Positions 41,218-50,490 of a stretch of 53,177 bases of DNA are shown piece after piece. The stretch lies in the IMG/VR virus record IMGVR_UViG_3300008116_000084, positions 1-53,177 of that record. The stretch is one strand, 5' to 3'. Made by a program: the position numbers and the translations under genes. This DNA is from a virus. The notes below the pieces were generated by a model. The model did no database searches. It was not told where the DNA came from and saw only the letters and a list, made by a program, of their open reading frames with translations. The stretch's first letter is position 1, and each line of letters starts with the position of its first letter.

Positions 41218-42096
41218 TCAAATATATCTAATTTGATTTTGAGTAAATAGATTAATATTGTTGTTTGTTAGAGCATTATCAATTGCTTTTTCGATAATTG
41301 CAACAATTTCGTTTTCTTGTAATCTATCAAATTGTTTTGAACTTCTTGTAACTTCCAATAAATTTATGAACTCATCATAAATAGCTGCTGATATGAATTC
41401 TATGGTAAGATTTAGGTTATCTGGGAGTTCTGCTTCCAAATTTGTTAACTGCGCCACTATGTCGGGATTTAAATCTTCCAAAAATTCATTTATTTTTGCT
41501 ACGTATTCATTAATCTGTGCTTGTTCGTCTGGTGTCTGTGTGATTATATCGTTTTGACCGACGCCGATTGTACCACCCACCAACCCTGCAGCAAGAACTC
41601 GTGGTACACTTGGTTCCACAAATTCAAATAATTCACCTTGCTCAACCTCTGTAAATGCCGTGTTGAATCCTAAACGTAACTCCGTGCGTGATGGAGATAC
41701 TTCTTCGATAGTCATTTTTCTATCGGTGTATGTACCAATTTCATCCGAAAATAAGTTGATAATAGTGGTGTATGTGCCAGGAGGAATTATTAATCCCAAT
41801 TCCTTCTGTACTCGTGTCATGTTAATAATTATTTTTTCATCTTTACTATTGTCAGGTAATAACACCGTTTTTGCACTGATTATTCCCGAACTTACTGGTA
41901 TGAGTACCGACCCCACCAAATTATTCACCGAATCGTAAAAATGCATCTCAATATTATCATCTATATCGAATCCAAATTCTGCCGGTAATCTACCTTCAAT
42001 TATATCAATATCCGATTCGGATTCTGCAATACGAGAAATTGGAAATGACTGTGGTTTGTTTGGTATTACTTGTACGTAGTTTGTTTGATTTGGCAT
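41218..42096 (-). CDS. Tail/baseplate protein, unknown function
   Basis: The 292-residue protein begins MPNQTNYVQVIPNKPQSFPI. Its first 150 residues are beta-rich (IEMHFYDSVNNLVGSVLIPV, GTYTTIINLFSDEIGTYTDR), and an acidic helical C-terminal half follows (AQINEYVAKINEFLEDLNPD, EIVAIIEKAIDNALTNNNI). AAGGA lies eleven bases ahead of the start. The gene stands immediately upstream of the cysteine-rich repeat protein, so it might anchor it to the baseplate. No known motif is visible. Confidence 0.6.
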   Translation of the reverse strand: MPNQTNYVQVIPNKPQSFPISRIAESESDIDIIEGRLPAEFGFDIDDNIEMHFYDSVNNLVGSVLIPVSSGIISAKTVLLPDNSKDEKIIINMTRVQKELGLIIPPGTYTTIINLFSDEIGTYTDRKMTIEEVSPSRTELRLGFNTAFTEVEQGELFEFVEPSVPRVLAAGLVGGTIGVGQNDIITQTPDEQAQINEYVAKINEFLEDLNPDIVAQLTNLEAELPDNLNLTIEFISAAIYDEFINLLEVTRSSKQFDRLQENEIVAIIEKAIDNALTNNNINLFTQNQIRYI

Positions 42097-42099
42097 AGA

Positions 42100-43026
42100 T
42101 TAACAATCCTTCGCTAAAATATCTTCTAATTTTTTCTTTGTTTCTCTCAAACTAATTAAAATTTCATTTTTAGTCATACCAACAGTTGTTCTGCCTAGTA
42201 GTGATTCGGTTATACGACCAGGAGCTAAAGGTAAAGCCAACACAGAACCTAGTAATTGTCCTGCAACACCTGCTTTAGATGCCACTCGTGTAATAGCGCC
42301 TGCTGCTCTAGCAAATATACCAACTTTTTGTTTTTTCTTACCGTATCCAGGAATTGGCCCGTTTGATGCTTCTTGCTTAGCAATTTCTTCATCAATTGTT
42401 TTAAGTTTTTCTTCAATATCGGTACGTTTAACAGTACGTTGTGATTTTTTACCAATGCCCAAGAATCCTTTCTTTCCGTTAGCAACAATAATTTCTTTAC
42501 ATTGTCCATCTTCATTATACTTAGATTCTGCCTGGACTGTTTCTTCTACCGCTTGTATACCACTATTCAATAATGTAATTGCTTGATTAATAGTGTTGAT
42601 ACCACTGGCTTTTCCGGCAACTAGTGGTAATCGTTGAATTAAATCTTCTTCCAATACTTCTGGTGTAGGATCAATAATATCTTCGGCACCATCGGTTTGT
42701 CCATAATCATCAGTTAATCCAACAATGTCAAGTGCACTGAGTTCATCAAATTCTTCGGGTGACAATATTGCTTCTGGTTCTGGGTCTTGTGCATTAAGTG
42801 CTGATGCAAATCCTTCGTCAAGTGCCGTATCAATTGCTTCGTTAGCTTCATTAATTGCATCTTCATCACCAGCATCAAGTGCAGCATTTAAATCGTCAAG
42901 TGACAATGCTGCCTGTAATGCAGCATCACGTTGTTGTCGTAATGAATCAAGAGTTGTATCGTCTGGTAATGCCAAATCATCTGTAATTTCTTGAAAGAAA
43001 TTATCTATTGGAACTACTTGATACAT
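42100..43026 (-). CDS. Alpha-helical virion-cluster protein; start or frame uncertain
   Basis: The frame from ATG 43026 gives 308 residues. It opens MYQVVPIDNFFQEI, has an acidic alanine-rich helical part (residues 20-110), a KKGFLGIGKK segment, a hydrophobic stretch near 250-275 (AGQLLGSVLALPLAPGRI) and a charged helical end. No SD is found before this ATG. Instead, a 19-codon frame with a good SD (43028-43087) ends one base before it, in another frame. Either the two are translationally coupled, or a frameshift joins them, which would add about 18 N-terminal residues. The product is probably a minor tail or baseplate protein. I do not recognise the family. Confidence 0.6.
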   Translation of the reverse strand: MYQVVPIDNFFQEITDDLALPDDTTLDSLRQQRDAALQAALSLDDLNAALDAGDEDAINEANEAIDTALDEGFASALNAQDPEPEAILSPEEFDELSALDIVGLTDDYGQTDGAEDIIDPTPEVLEEDLIQRLPLVAGKASGINTINQAITLLNSGIQAVEETVQAESKYNEDGQCKEIIVANGKKGFLGIGKKSQRTVKRTDIEEKLKTIDEEIAKQEASNGPIPGYGKKKQKVGIFARAAGAITRVASKAGVAGQLLGSVLALPLAPGRITESLLGRTTVGMTKNEILISLRETKKKLEDILAKDC

Positions 43027-43027
43027 G

Positions 43028-43087
43028 TCACGCACAACAGACCGGAGCTTCTACAACAGTCTTATCTATTACCGTTAATATTGGCAT
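43028..43087 (-). CDS. 19-codon leader ORF or N-terminal piece of the next gene
   Basis: ATG 43087 has GGAAG nine bases upstream and sits one base past the stop of the nucleotidyltransferase gene. It encodes MPILTVIDKTVVEAPVCCA and stops at TGA, with the next ATG one base further on (TGACATG) in the +1 frame. The +1 frame is open across the last six codons. It may be a true leader peptide for coupling, the start of a frameshifted protein, or the sign of an assembly indel. Confidence 0.4.
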   Translation of the reverse strand: MPILTVIDKTVVEAPVCCA

Positions 43088-43088
43088 A

Positions 43089-43814
43089 TTATTTTACTTC
43101 CGTAACTGAAAGTTGTTTATCTACCACCGCACTTTGTAACTTCGCTAATTTATCCATATACCCTGCTCTTCGTAATAACTTAAATGCAAGATTCTCTGTG
43201 GAAAATTCTCCACCCAATTGTAATCCAGATTGTCTAAACTTACCCAACTTGTCACGAAACTTTTCAATTTTTTTATCCAATCCGTCAAGTTGGTCAGCTT
43301 GAAATTGTTTTACTAATTGATTAAACATTCCTACAAAATATTTTACCTTAGTCATTACATCTTGTTCATCATATGCGGGTGTTTCTTTCTTTGGTTCTTT
43401 AATCCATTTGTCCTTCATTACACTATACAATCCAGTTGCAACGTGTGGTGAACTTTCATCTTCCGCATACACTTCCACATCGTATCCCTTAATTGTAATG
43501 TCGTGTTTGTCATTCCACTTTGATTTTGCCAACAAGAAAAACTGTGCTAATAGCTCCTTATCTTTTCCAAAATCAAACAATAAGTGAAGGTCAACATCGG
43601 AGTAATCTGAGTAGTTATAGTTTGCCAAACTTCCAGTAAATACGATGTCCTTGATTTTTGGTTTGTGTTCTAACTCAATACCATCATAGAACTCTTTTGC
43701 AATTCTCAAAAGAGCTTTACGAATAGATGGAGTAAGTTTGTTTTCAGGTGTCCAAAACTCTCTATTAAGGTCTGGTTGCACCTTGAACGTTTTAATCAAG
43801 TCATCAAACGTCAT
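43089..43814 (-). CDS. Pol-beta-type nucleotidyltransferase
   Basis: The 241-residue protein has the minimal nucleotidyltransferase core: FTGSLANYNYSDYSDVDLHL, with GS at 61-62 and Asp73/Asp75, plus a third acidic position in YDVEVYAED (about 112-116). The C-terminal half is helical (AFKLLRRAGYMDKLAKLQSA). Such enzymes transfer NMP to RNA, protein or small molecules. No tRNA-binding or antibiotic-specific motif is seen, so the substrate is open. It starts two bases after the upstream stop, without a clear SD. Its placement among baseplate genes is striking, though I recall similar genes in T4-like cyanophages. A virion-packaged modifier is one possibility. Confidence 0.75.
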   Translation of the reverse strand: MTFDDLIKTFKVQPDLNREFWTPENKLTPSIRKALLRIAKEFYDGIELEHKPKIKDIVFTGSLANYNYSDYSDVDLHLLFDFGKDKELLAQFFLLAKSKWNDKHDITIKGYDVEVYAEDESSPHVATGLYSVMKDKWIKEPKKETPAYDEQDVMTKVKYFVGMFNQLVKQFQADQLDGLDKKIEKFRDKLGKFRQSGLQLGGEFSTENLAFKLLRRAGYMDKLAKLQSAVVDKQLSVTEVK

Positions 43815-43815
43815 T

Positions 43816-44847
43816 TTACTTTACCAAGAATGTGAATATTTCGGGAATGATGTTCGTGTCATCAGTACCATTTTCAAGATGTAAATTTACTGTATAATAT
43901 CTGTTCTTATATAATGGTGTGGTATCTAACACGAAATATGAACCCGTTGCATCACAACTTAATTTAGCATATTGGTCTGCTGGGTAAATTGTGGTTCCTG
44001 CTTGTTTATCCACGACACTAAAATATGATGAAGTCGGTAAATAATATACATTTTTATATCGTAACGTTGCATCAAAATTCTTTTGTGGATACTTATCACG
44101 AACCACAAGTCTTACCTTTTCTTTTGATCCACGAACGTAATTTTCCTTTACATTTTTTGGAACTACAGCAATGTCATACGTATTTGGAACACGTTTTAAA
44201 GATCCTGTGGTAAACGTGGAATCATCCCACGCAATTTCCAAAACAGGTGCATGTACCGTGTGTGTTTGTTTGGAGAAGAATTTAATGTTTCCTTCGTTAT
44301 TATAATCCGCCTCTGATGCGCTTGGAAACTTTAATACAAGTCCAGTCCAAGATAATGATTGTGAGATAATTGGTTGAATTATTGATGATACATCAATACG
44401 TAAGTCTTGTAACGGATATTCATTAAGAATTACACTAGACGATGGTGTTGTATAATAATCACCACCAGCGTTACTCCAAGATAGCGAGGTTGTTGCTTGT
44501 CTCCACGTTGCACCATCCCCAGCGTTTACAGTTTGTTGATTAAAATATCCACTACCTTCTGCCCACGACCCAGATACCTTTTGGATAATAATTTCTTGTG
44601 AATATGGAAGTTTATTTGCGTTTGCAATTTTTAAATTTAAATAGTACGATGCTGTTGGTGATATTGATGCACTATTTGGTAAATTAAAATTTAATAACGC
44701 ACGTGCTGCACTACTAGAATATGCAATTTCTATATCTTCCGGCGCTGCTACTTTACCAACTTCTAAAATTTCATCCAACCCAGCATTATTGGTTGGAAAA
44801 CGTTGATACAAAGTTGTATCTGCGGATGCGGTTAAAAATATTCTCAT
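43816..44847 (-). CDS. Beta-rich tail protein with DNRLRE-like domain
   Basis: The 343-residue protein has a first 220 residues that match the DNRLRE-type beta-sandwich pattern: DTTLYQRFPTNNAG at the start, then WAEGSGYFNQ, GATWRQATTSLSWSNAGGDY, LRIDVSSII and a closing APVLEIAWDD. The C-terminal 120 residues are a second beta domain (VRLVVRDKYPQKNFDATLRY). Such domains support adhesion or stalk structures in secreted proteins. It starts by an ATGA overlap with gene 6. Position next to wedge genes suggests a baseplate appendage. No T4 equivalent is obvious. Confidence 0.65.
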   Translation of the reverse strand: MRIFLTASADTTLYQRFPTNNAGLDEILEVGKVAAPEDIEIAYSSSAARALLNFNLPNSASISPTASYYLNLKIANANKLPYSQEIIIQKVSGSWAEGSGYFNQQTVNAGDGATWRQATTSLSWSNAGGDYYTTPSSSVILNEYPLQDLRIDVSSIIQPIISQSLSWTGLVLKFPSASEADYNNEGNIKFFSKQTHTVHAPVLEIAWDDSTFTTGSLKRVPNTYDIAVVPKNVKENYVRGSKEKVRLVVRDKYPQKNFDATLRYKNVYYLPTSSYFSVVDKQAGTTIYPADQYAKLSCDATGSYFVLDTTPLYKNRYYTVNLHLENGTDDTNIIPEIFTFLVK

Positions 44848-46787
44848 TGTCTTGCACTTCCTACGATGTCATCTTCTGGATATCTAATTTCGAATATACA
44901 CGGATCCAATGATGGATACACAACCCCGTTTTCAGTAGCTTCGGTGATGTCGTATCTATATGGTTTATAATCTCGTCCATCCTTAAAGAAATACTTATTA
45001 CTAATTTCTAACTTATTGACACTTTGTACACCGTCTTGTGCTTGAATTAACAACTGTAAGTCTCCCAAACGGATTGGTTGGTTGATGTTCCATTTATCAA
45101 TATCAAAGTAGTCTTTTATAGCACCCAAGCATACAGTTAGAACATCATTCATATTATAATTTTTAAATACAGTGATATCAAAAGTGACACCTATATTAAC
45201 AACGAACGCGTCAAGAATATTAACTTGATCTGTCAACATTCTATATTGAGACAAGTACTGTTGTAAATTTTCCTTGACCAGTTCGTTCAAATTTGTAATC
45301 TTTTTATTTTCGTTGTATCCCAATACATACAAATTAATTGAATTCTGTTTTGGATTATCCTCAACAAATTGTCTTACAGTTTGGTCAACTTGTTCTGGTG
45401 TTGTTAACGCCTGAATTTTTGATTGAAGTGTATCGGATATAGCAAATACTTTGGCGACAGCACCATATCTTGCTGGCATTGCCAACGACCGTGCTTCATA
45501 ATCTCGACGAGTAACAACACGATTTTGTGCCGAGTATGATGCCAATGCTCGTTGACGAATTTCTTCAACAGTTTCACCATCCAATCCACCACGAGCTGGC
45601 ATTTCATTATACACCGTTACTGTACTTATGATATCATTAAACAATGCTAATTCAGTTGAATTTAGTTCCGTTGTTCTATTGATAACATTTAACTGTCCAA
45701 TCTGTGTAATTGTTCCAGAAGCAACGTTGGTTTCTACACCACCACCAGTAACATATTCTACTGTCAATGTGGTATTTGCTGGTGCTATACCAAAATTATC
45801 TGTGTTTAATAAATCTGTATTACTCAACGATACACTTGCTAAGTTCGTTCCATAATCAGAATTTGCTACCTGTTGAGAATCTAGATAGACTATATCTTCC
45901 GACACATTACCTCGTCCAGAACCAAATACTAATTGTGTATATTTTTCGGGAGTTAATCGTGTTGTAAATCTACGTGGAACAGATCTAAATTTTATGGAAT
46001 ATGAAGGACTAACTGATTCACTTACACTTGCTTGGTACGCTACTTCTCTGTCATCAATTATTGTATCTTGTGCCAAGAAGTCTACTTCATACCAAGGATA
46101 CCCATCCGAATCAGTTACGTTCGTAACGGTAGTTACGTTTGTATCATTAATTGTTACAGTTGAAAATTTTGCTGGATCACCAAAGGTGACAGTTTGCTGA
46201 CGTACATCACCCGCAATTACGTTTACCTTTTTTGTTACAAGATATGTGACGGGTAATAGTGTTACCGAATCTAATTGTCTTGGTACTATTGATCTGTCCG
46301 TTGGGTCATTAAAATCCACCAAGTCCGTAGTTCTAAATGTAACTATATTCGGACCTTGTGTAGATATTGTAGAGTTTCTATCAATTTTCAAGAAATATGT
46401 TGCGTCTGGAATATATCCGTCAGTTGCACCCAATGCTGGAACTATCTGAGAAATTAAAACTTCTGCTGTTGCTGGAACAATTGTTTTTGGCTTGTACCCC
46501 AACGATTGTGCGATGGCAATTATATTTTTTTCTTCTTCTGCGTATGCTAATAAATTTTCTTTGAAAGAATTATCTACATAGAAGGATAATACGTCACCAA
46601 CATATGCAGCCAATTCCAACATAATCATACCTGGATTGGCTTCGTTGAAATCTGTCCAAGTTGTTGGATAGTAATTTTTAATAAATGTAATAAGATCACC
46701 TTTGAAGTCAACGAACGACTTGTTAAGGTATCGTACTTCTTTTGGTGCTACACTTAGTTTTTTTAATACATCATTGGTTGTAGCCAT
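44844..46787 (-). CDS. 6: Baseplate wedge protein (T4 gp6-like)
   Basis: The 647-residue protein is close in size to T4 gp6 (660) and belongs to the gp6/J-like baseplate family. Characteristic segments are NPGMIMLELAAYVGDVLSFY (residues about 50-69), ENLLAYAEEEKNIIAIAQSL, ARGGLDGETVEEIRQRAL (about 391-408), VVTRRDYEARSLAMP and a C-terminal block GDLQLLIQAQDGVQSV. gp6 dimers form the inner ring that ties wedges together and triggers sheath contraction. AGAGATATACA precedes the start. The next gene upstream is gp25, its usual partner. Confidence 0.95.
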   Translation of the reverse strand: MATTNDVLKKLSVAPKEVRYLNKSFVDFKGDLITFIKNYYPTTWTDFNEANPGMIMLELAAYVGDVLSFYVDNSFKENLLAYAEEEKNIIAIAQSLGYKPKTIVPATAEVLISQIVPALGATDGYIPDATYFLKIDRNSTISTQGPNIVTFRTTDLVDFNDPTDRSIVPRQLDSVTLLPVTYLVTKKVNVIAGDVRQQTVTFGDPAKFSTVTINDTNVTTVTNVTDSDGYPWYEVDFLAQDTIIDDREVAYQASVSESVSPSYSIKFRSVPRRFTTRLTPEKYTQLVFGSGRGNVSEDIVYLDSQQVANSDYGTNLASVSLSNTDLLNTDNFGIAPANTTLTVEYVTGGGVETNVASGTITQIGQLNVINRTTELNSTELALFNDIISTVTVYNEMPARGGLDGETVEEIRQRALASYSAQNRVVTRRDYEARSLAMPARYGAVAKVFAISDTLQSKIQALTTPEQVDQTVRQFVEDNPKQNSINLYVLGYNENKKITNLNELVKENLQQYLSQYRMLTDQVNILDAFVVNIGVTFDITVFKNYNMNDVLTVCLGAIKDYFDIDKWNINQPIRLGDLQLLIQAQDGVQSVNKLEISNKYFFKDGRDYKPYRYDITEATENGVVYPSLDPCIFEIRYPEDDIVGSARQ

Positions 46788-46799
46788 TGTATATCTCTA

Positions 46800-47243
46800 T
46801 TAAAAATTTCTTGTTGTTAATCTTCCAGAAGCTATCAATCCACCAGTTGGTGATGATCCTAGTAAAACTTGGACCTCTTCTGATATCAACGGATTGTTTG
46901 CAAAACTATAACGAACATATAAATTTATATCATTGTCGTTAACAAATGTATCTAAATTTAAGACTCGAATTTCTTGTAAGACAAGGTATGGCATAAAAGC
47001 ATCTACTGCTTCTATGACATACTGTTGTGCTTTATCTTGTATCTCACCATCCTTTTGTTCAAACAATAGTCGCCACAAGTCACATCCAAAATTTGGATTT
47101 GCAACTCGTTCTCCTTTTCTAGTCAAAATTAAATTAATAAATTTTGATTTTTCGTTTGCCAACGGGTCAGGCGTAGTTTGGAAATACCCACGCCCACCAC
47201 GTTGTAAAGGAAGAGTAGAACCAAGATAAACAGTTTTTGACAT
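46800..47243 (-). CDS. 25: Baseplate wedge protein (T4 gp25-like)
   Basis: The 147-residue protein (T4 gp25 is 132) carries the GPW/gp25 pattern: an N-terminal beta hairpin, ANEKSKFINLILTRKGERVA, NPNFGCDLWRLLFEQ, then QQYVIEAVDAFMPYLVLQEI and a final NDINLYVRYSF strand. gp25 joins the wedge core to the first sheath ring. It sits immediately upstream of gene 6 and three bases after a small conserved gene, without a strong SD. This gp25-gp6 order is normal for contractile tails. Confidence 0.93.
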   Translation of the reverse strand: MSKTVYLGSTLPLQRGGRGYFQTTPDPLANEKSKFINLILTRKGERVANPNFGCDLWRLLFEQKDGEIQDKAQQYVIEAVDAFMPYLVLQEIRVLNLDTFVNDNDINLYVRYSFANNPLISEEVQVLLGSSPTGGLIASGRLTTRNF

Positions 47244-47244
47244 C

Positions 47245-47592
47245 TTACTTACTCAATCCCAACTTTTTCATTACGGCGCTGTAATCTTTCGTGATAGCTT
47301 CTACAGCCGGTTTGAACGCTGGATCATTTAAATTAACACCTTGTGGGATATTTTCTGGAAGTACCACATTATTTGTGGTTGCCATAATGGTATCTCCGTG
47401 GCGTTCCAATCCCATCATCGCAGCCAACTTTGAACGGTCAAGTTTTGGCTTACTGGACGCCGATGCAGTTTCGTTAACTTGTTGTATACCTTTAATTTGG
47501 GCTACAGCTTCTCCCAAAAGGTTGGGAAGAATTCTATTAACTTCTTCTTCGACAACGGTTCTGATGTATGCTTTTAGTAATGTTTTGTCCAT
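47245..47592 (-). CDS. Small protein upstream of gene 25, unknown
   Basis: The 115-residue protein begins with a helix (LLKAYIRTVVEEEVNRILPN, then LLGEAV). A disordered Ser/Lys linker follows, then RSKLAAMMGLERHGDTIMAT and a C-terminal helix (KDYSAVMKKLGLSK). The strong SD AAGGAGAAGAAA precedes ATG 47592. I recall similar short proteins beside gene 25 in environmental T4-like phages. The N-terminal helix with LGE at residues 26-28 could be a gp21-like site, but tail location makes that less likely. A baseplate assembly factor is a positional guess. Confidence 0.6.
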   Translation of the reverse strand: MDKTLLKAYIRTVVEEEVNRILPNLLGEAVAQIKGIQQVNETASASSKPKLDRSKLAAMMGLERHGDTIMATTNNVVLPENIPQGVNLNDPAFKPAVEAITKDYSAVMKKLGLSK

Positions 47593-47673
47593 TTTCTTCT
47601 CCTTAAAAAAATAACCATTTTTATCACTCTATTTAAATATCAAAAGATATTGAATTTAAACGATTTAAGTGAG

Positions 47674-48987
47674 TTATTGTCCAACACTTAATTGATTTGT
47701 TAATTCGGATGCCAATTGTGATCCTAACTGTCTACTATTAAGTGTTGATGCTAAGTTTTGTGCTGAACTGATAGCGGAATCAACAGACCGTACAGTAGCA
47801 AGTCCTTGATTTATTGTACCCAAGGACCGTTGCTGTACATTTGTTAAGGTTTGTCTTGCTTGTGAAACTCTATTCTGAGCTCTAGTTCTTGTGTTTTGAT
47901 ACTGCGTAATTGCGTTTTGTTGTTCACGTAATACCTGTGAACTAATATTTCGAGTTTGTTGTATAAGATCATTTCTTGCTCTATTAACTGCTTCGGAACG
48001 TATAGCTTGTCTAGTTTGTAAGTTTGCTCTTGCCTCACGTAACGAATTTCTTGCTTGTGTCAGTCCTCGTTGAATTTTGTCTTTCTTAGGATCAACAATT
48101 TCAAATCCAGCTTGTTCTACAGCTTTTTTGTATGCTTTTTGATAAAATTCCCCATCCTTTTTCTTTAATGTTTCCAAGGCTTTCTTATATTTTGCAAAGA
48201 AATTTGCTTTGGTAAAATTAAATGTTGGTAATTTAGGAAACTTTGGAAACCGAATGATACGTGGGATTTCTCTTAATTTTAAGATTCTACCAAGAACATC
48301 AAGTCCTTTTTTCAATGTTTCCTTTGCTTTTGGTATGTCTTGAAATAATGCTTTTAAAATTGCCTTCTTGACAGCCTGAGCAGTTTTAATCACAAGTTCT
48401 AGTGCAGCTTTTGCTCGTGTATAAGCCTGTTCTAAGCTATCAAGCTTATCAATCAGTATCGTTAGAGCAGCTGATGCTGCAGCGTCTGGTAAATTTATCA
48501 GTGCGTTAAATAACGAGGTAAACTTATTAATCTGATCTTCTAATTTTCTTGTTAGTTTTGTTAGTCTATTAGTTAATTCAGTTAACGCACGTAAATCGTC
48601 TAGTTGTTCGACCAATCGTTTTATTTTTGGGTCTATTCCACGTAATATTCTATCCCGAGGATTCTCTGGAACTATTACCCCGTTAACTTTTCTACGTTGT
48701 ATTGCGTTTGTCGGTAGTACTTGTGGTTTATAATTTTTCAATCTATCCAATGATTGTTCACTAGAACTTATTAATTCTTGTGTTATCTTGGATTGTATTA
48801 TTGGAAAATTTTGTCCATACTTTTGTACAATACCACCAGGAATTATTTCCGGTCTAAAAGTCGCCAACGCAATAAGTGTTTCCAAGGGAACTTCCCGTGG
48901 AATGTTACTGATTGTAGATATATTCGAGGTACTATTAGTTGCTCGTTGTAAATAAGCACCAAAATATTGTTCGGATAATGTAGTCAT
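47674..48987 (-). CDS. Long coiled-coil virion protein, possible hub or tape-measure-related
   Basis: The 437-residue protein is dominated by helices: residues about 125-215 (VEQLDDLRALTELTNRLTKL) and 305-437 (RARNDLIQQTRNISSQVLRE) look like coiled coils rich in Gln, Arg and Ala. A hydrophobic middle lies around 165-180 (LINLPDAAASAALTILIDKL). The N-terminal 100 residues contain PREVPLETLIALATF and KYGQNFPIIQSKI. No SD is clear; it starts three bases after the upstream stop. It sits between the spike/hub gene and gp25, so a hub or tape-measure role is possible. T4 gp29 is 590 residues, and I see no firm sequence match. Confidence 0.6.
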   Translation of the reverse strand: MTTLSEQYFGAYLQRATNSTSNISTISNIPREVPLETLIALATFRPEIIPGGIVQKYGQNFPIIQSKITQELISSSEQSLDRLKNYKPQVLPTNAIQRRKVNGVIVPENPRDRILRGIDPKIKRLVEQLDDLRALTELTNRLTKLTRKLEDQINKFTSLFNALINLPDAAASAALTILIDKLDSLEQAYTRAKAALELVIKTAQAVKKAILKALFQDIPKAKETLKKGLDVLGRILKLREIPRIIRFPKFPKLPTFNFTKANFFAKYKKALETLKKKDGEFYQKAYKKAVEQAGFEIVDPKKDKIQRGLTQARNSLREARANLQTRQAIRSEAVNRARNDLIQQTRNISSQVLREQQNAITQYQNTRTRAQNRVSQARQTLTNVQQRSLGTINQGLATVRSVDSAISSAQNLASTLNSRQLGSQLASELTNQLSVGQ

Positions 48988-48990
48988 AAA

Positions 48991-50490
48991 TTATAATTTC
49001 GAAGTAGTTTCATCGTCAAAGAACTTTCTAAGATTTCGTATAGAAGAATTGGTTGCAACTTCTCTACCGAAATCAATTGTAGAAACTCCCGAAGAACCTA
49101 GTCCAGTAACATTTTTTAAGCTTTCATTTGCTGGTAAATCTCCAGCCAATGTTCTCTCATTAGTTTTCATTACGAAATTATCGTTAGATGCCCATAGTGG
49201 TTGAAATGGGTCTGGGAATACTTGGTACTTTGCGTATACCACCAACATTCTTGCGATTAACGCAGGATTCACGATACCAGAGGGTCCGAGAGTTAGTGGA
49301 GAGGTAGACATGATTGTTCGTAGTAATTCAAACAAAAATAATTTTAATGGTTTTGCCATTGCAATAGGAGATGCATTTGAACTTCTACCACCCAAGAATA
49401 TTTCGTTACCGTGGAACGTAACATTTCTATCGGCACTAATAAGAACATCTCGTTTAGTATTCACTATGGTATCTTCTTTTGAATCTAAACTAATAGTTTT
49501 TTCTGCGAACAGATTAATTAAATTTGGTGTTCGTATAGTAACGTTTCCGGCAGAATCTAATGTAAATCCATCATCTAACGTGTTAAGATGTATGCCTTTT
49601 TTCGAAAACATATATATGGATGTTTGTTTTGCATTAAATATTAACTTATCGGAATTTATTAATATGGATGCACCATCAAATATAGGTTTCTCAAACGTTG
49701 AACGAAGATGGATATTTGTACCATACGTTGCAGGTACCAATGGTAATATCTGTTTTGATACCATATATATCGAACTGGCGTCTGCGTTAAGTGATTCGTT
49801 CGTCAATCCAGCAGGTCCGTCAGCAGTTCTTATTACAGATGATTGTCCAGCACGTAAGATAATATTTGGAAATTGTTCACCATCGGACGCTTGACTTAAC
49901 TGACTACTTCCTAGTCGAATGGATTGTCCATATCGTCCTTGATAAATAATGTCTCCTTCAAATGCTTTGACAGGATTTACATTTAATTCTCTAAAATTAT
50001 CACCTGCGTTGGTTTTAATTTTGGATGCTTGTGTTGTGACTCCACGAAGTGCTTGTCGTTGTCTATCAATCGCATTTTCCGTTCGTGCCGCTTCTAATAT
50101 AGTTCCAACAACAGGATGTGCGTTTTCTGATATTTTTCGTTTGGTGTTAAGTGGTCCTATATACCAATAAGTACCTAACATTTTAAACACCAATACATAT
50201 TCTCCAACTAGTGGATATGATGTTTGATATGGTATAAGCGGGTCCGCCCAAACCAAGTTTTTACTTCTGGTGTCTTGGTCTGTATTTACAAACCGTACTT
50301 TGGCACGACCAACGTTTGCCGTTGTACTTGCTCTATTTTGATCGTATTTATTACTTGCTTCATTAACAATGATTTCTTCAACTTGCGCAGCTTCATAGAT
50401 AAAAGAGTCCGTAGCTACTGTATTGGTGGGGGCACCTGGTAGTAGTGTTCTAACTCCGTTGTTACTGACGGGGACTCTAAATCCTGGCAT
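48991..50490 (-). CDS. Baseplate spike/hub protein, gp5-like without lysozyme domain
   Basis: The 499-residue protein has an OB-fold-type N-terminal region (residues about 60-120: AKVRFVNTD, YPLVGEYVLVFKMLGTYWYI). A central segment follows (FEGDIIYQGRYGQSIRLGSS), then a repetitive region of short beta strands (residues about 280-370: INSDKLIFNA, VTIRTPNLINLFAEKTISLD, VLISADRNVTFHGNEIFLGG) like the trimeric beta-helix of T4 gp5. I find no lysozyme domain between them. The role would be the membrane-piercing tip, with peptidoglycan cleavage done by another protein. AGAG lies nine bases upstream of the start. The numbering as gene 5 is by domain layout. Confidence 0.8.
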   Translation of the reverse strand: MPGFRVPVSNNGVRTLLPGAPTNTVATDSFIYEAAQVEEIIVNEASNKYDQNRASTTANVGRAKVRFVNTDQDTRSKNLVWADPLIPYQTSYPLVGEYVLVFKMLGTYWYIGPLNTKRKISENAHPVVGTILEAARTENAIDRQRQALRGVTTQASKIKTNAGDNFRELNVNPVKAFEGDIIYQGRYGQSIRLGSSQLSQASDGEQFPNIILRAGQSSVIRTADGPAGLTNESLNADASSIYMVSKQILPLVPATYGTNIHLRSTFEKPIFDGASILINSDKLIFNAKQTSIYMFSKKGIHLNTLDDGFTLDSAGNVTIRTPNLINLFAEKTISLDSKEDTIVNTKRDVLISADRNVTFHGNEIFLGGRSSNASPIAMAKPLKLFLFELLRTIMSTSPLTLGPSGIVNPALIARMLVVYAKYQVFPDPFQPLWASNDNFVMKTNERTLAGDLPANESLKNVTGLGSSGVSTIDFGREVATNSSIRNLRKFFDDETTSKL

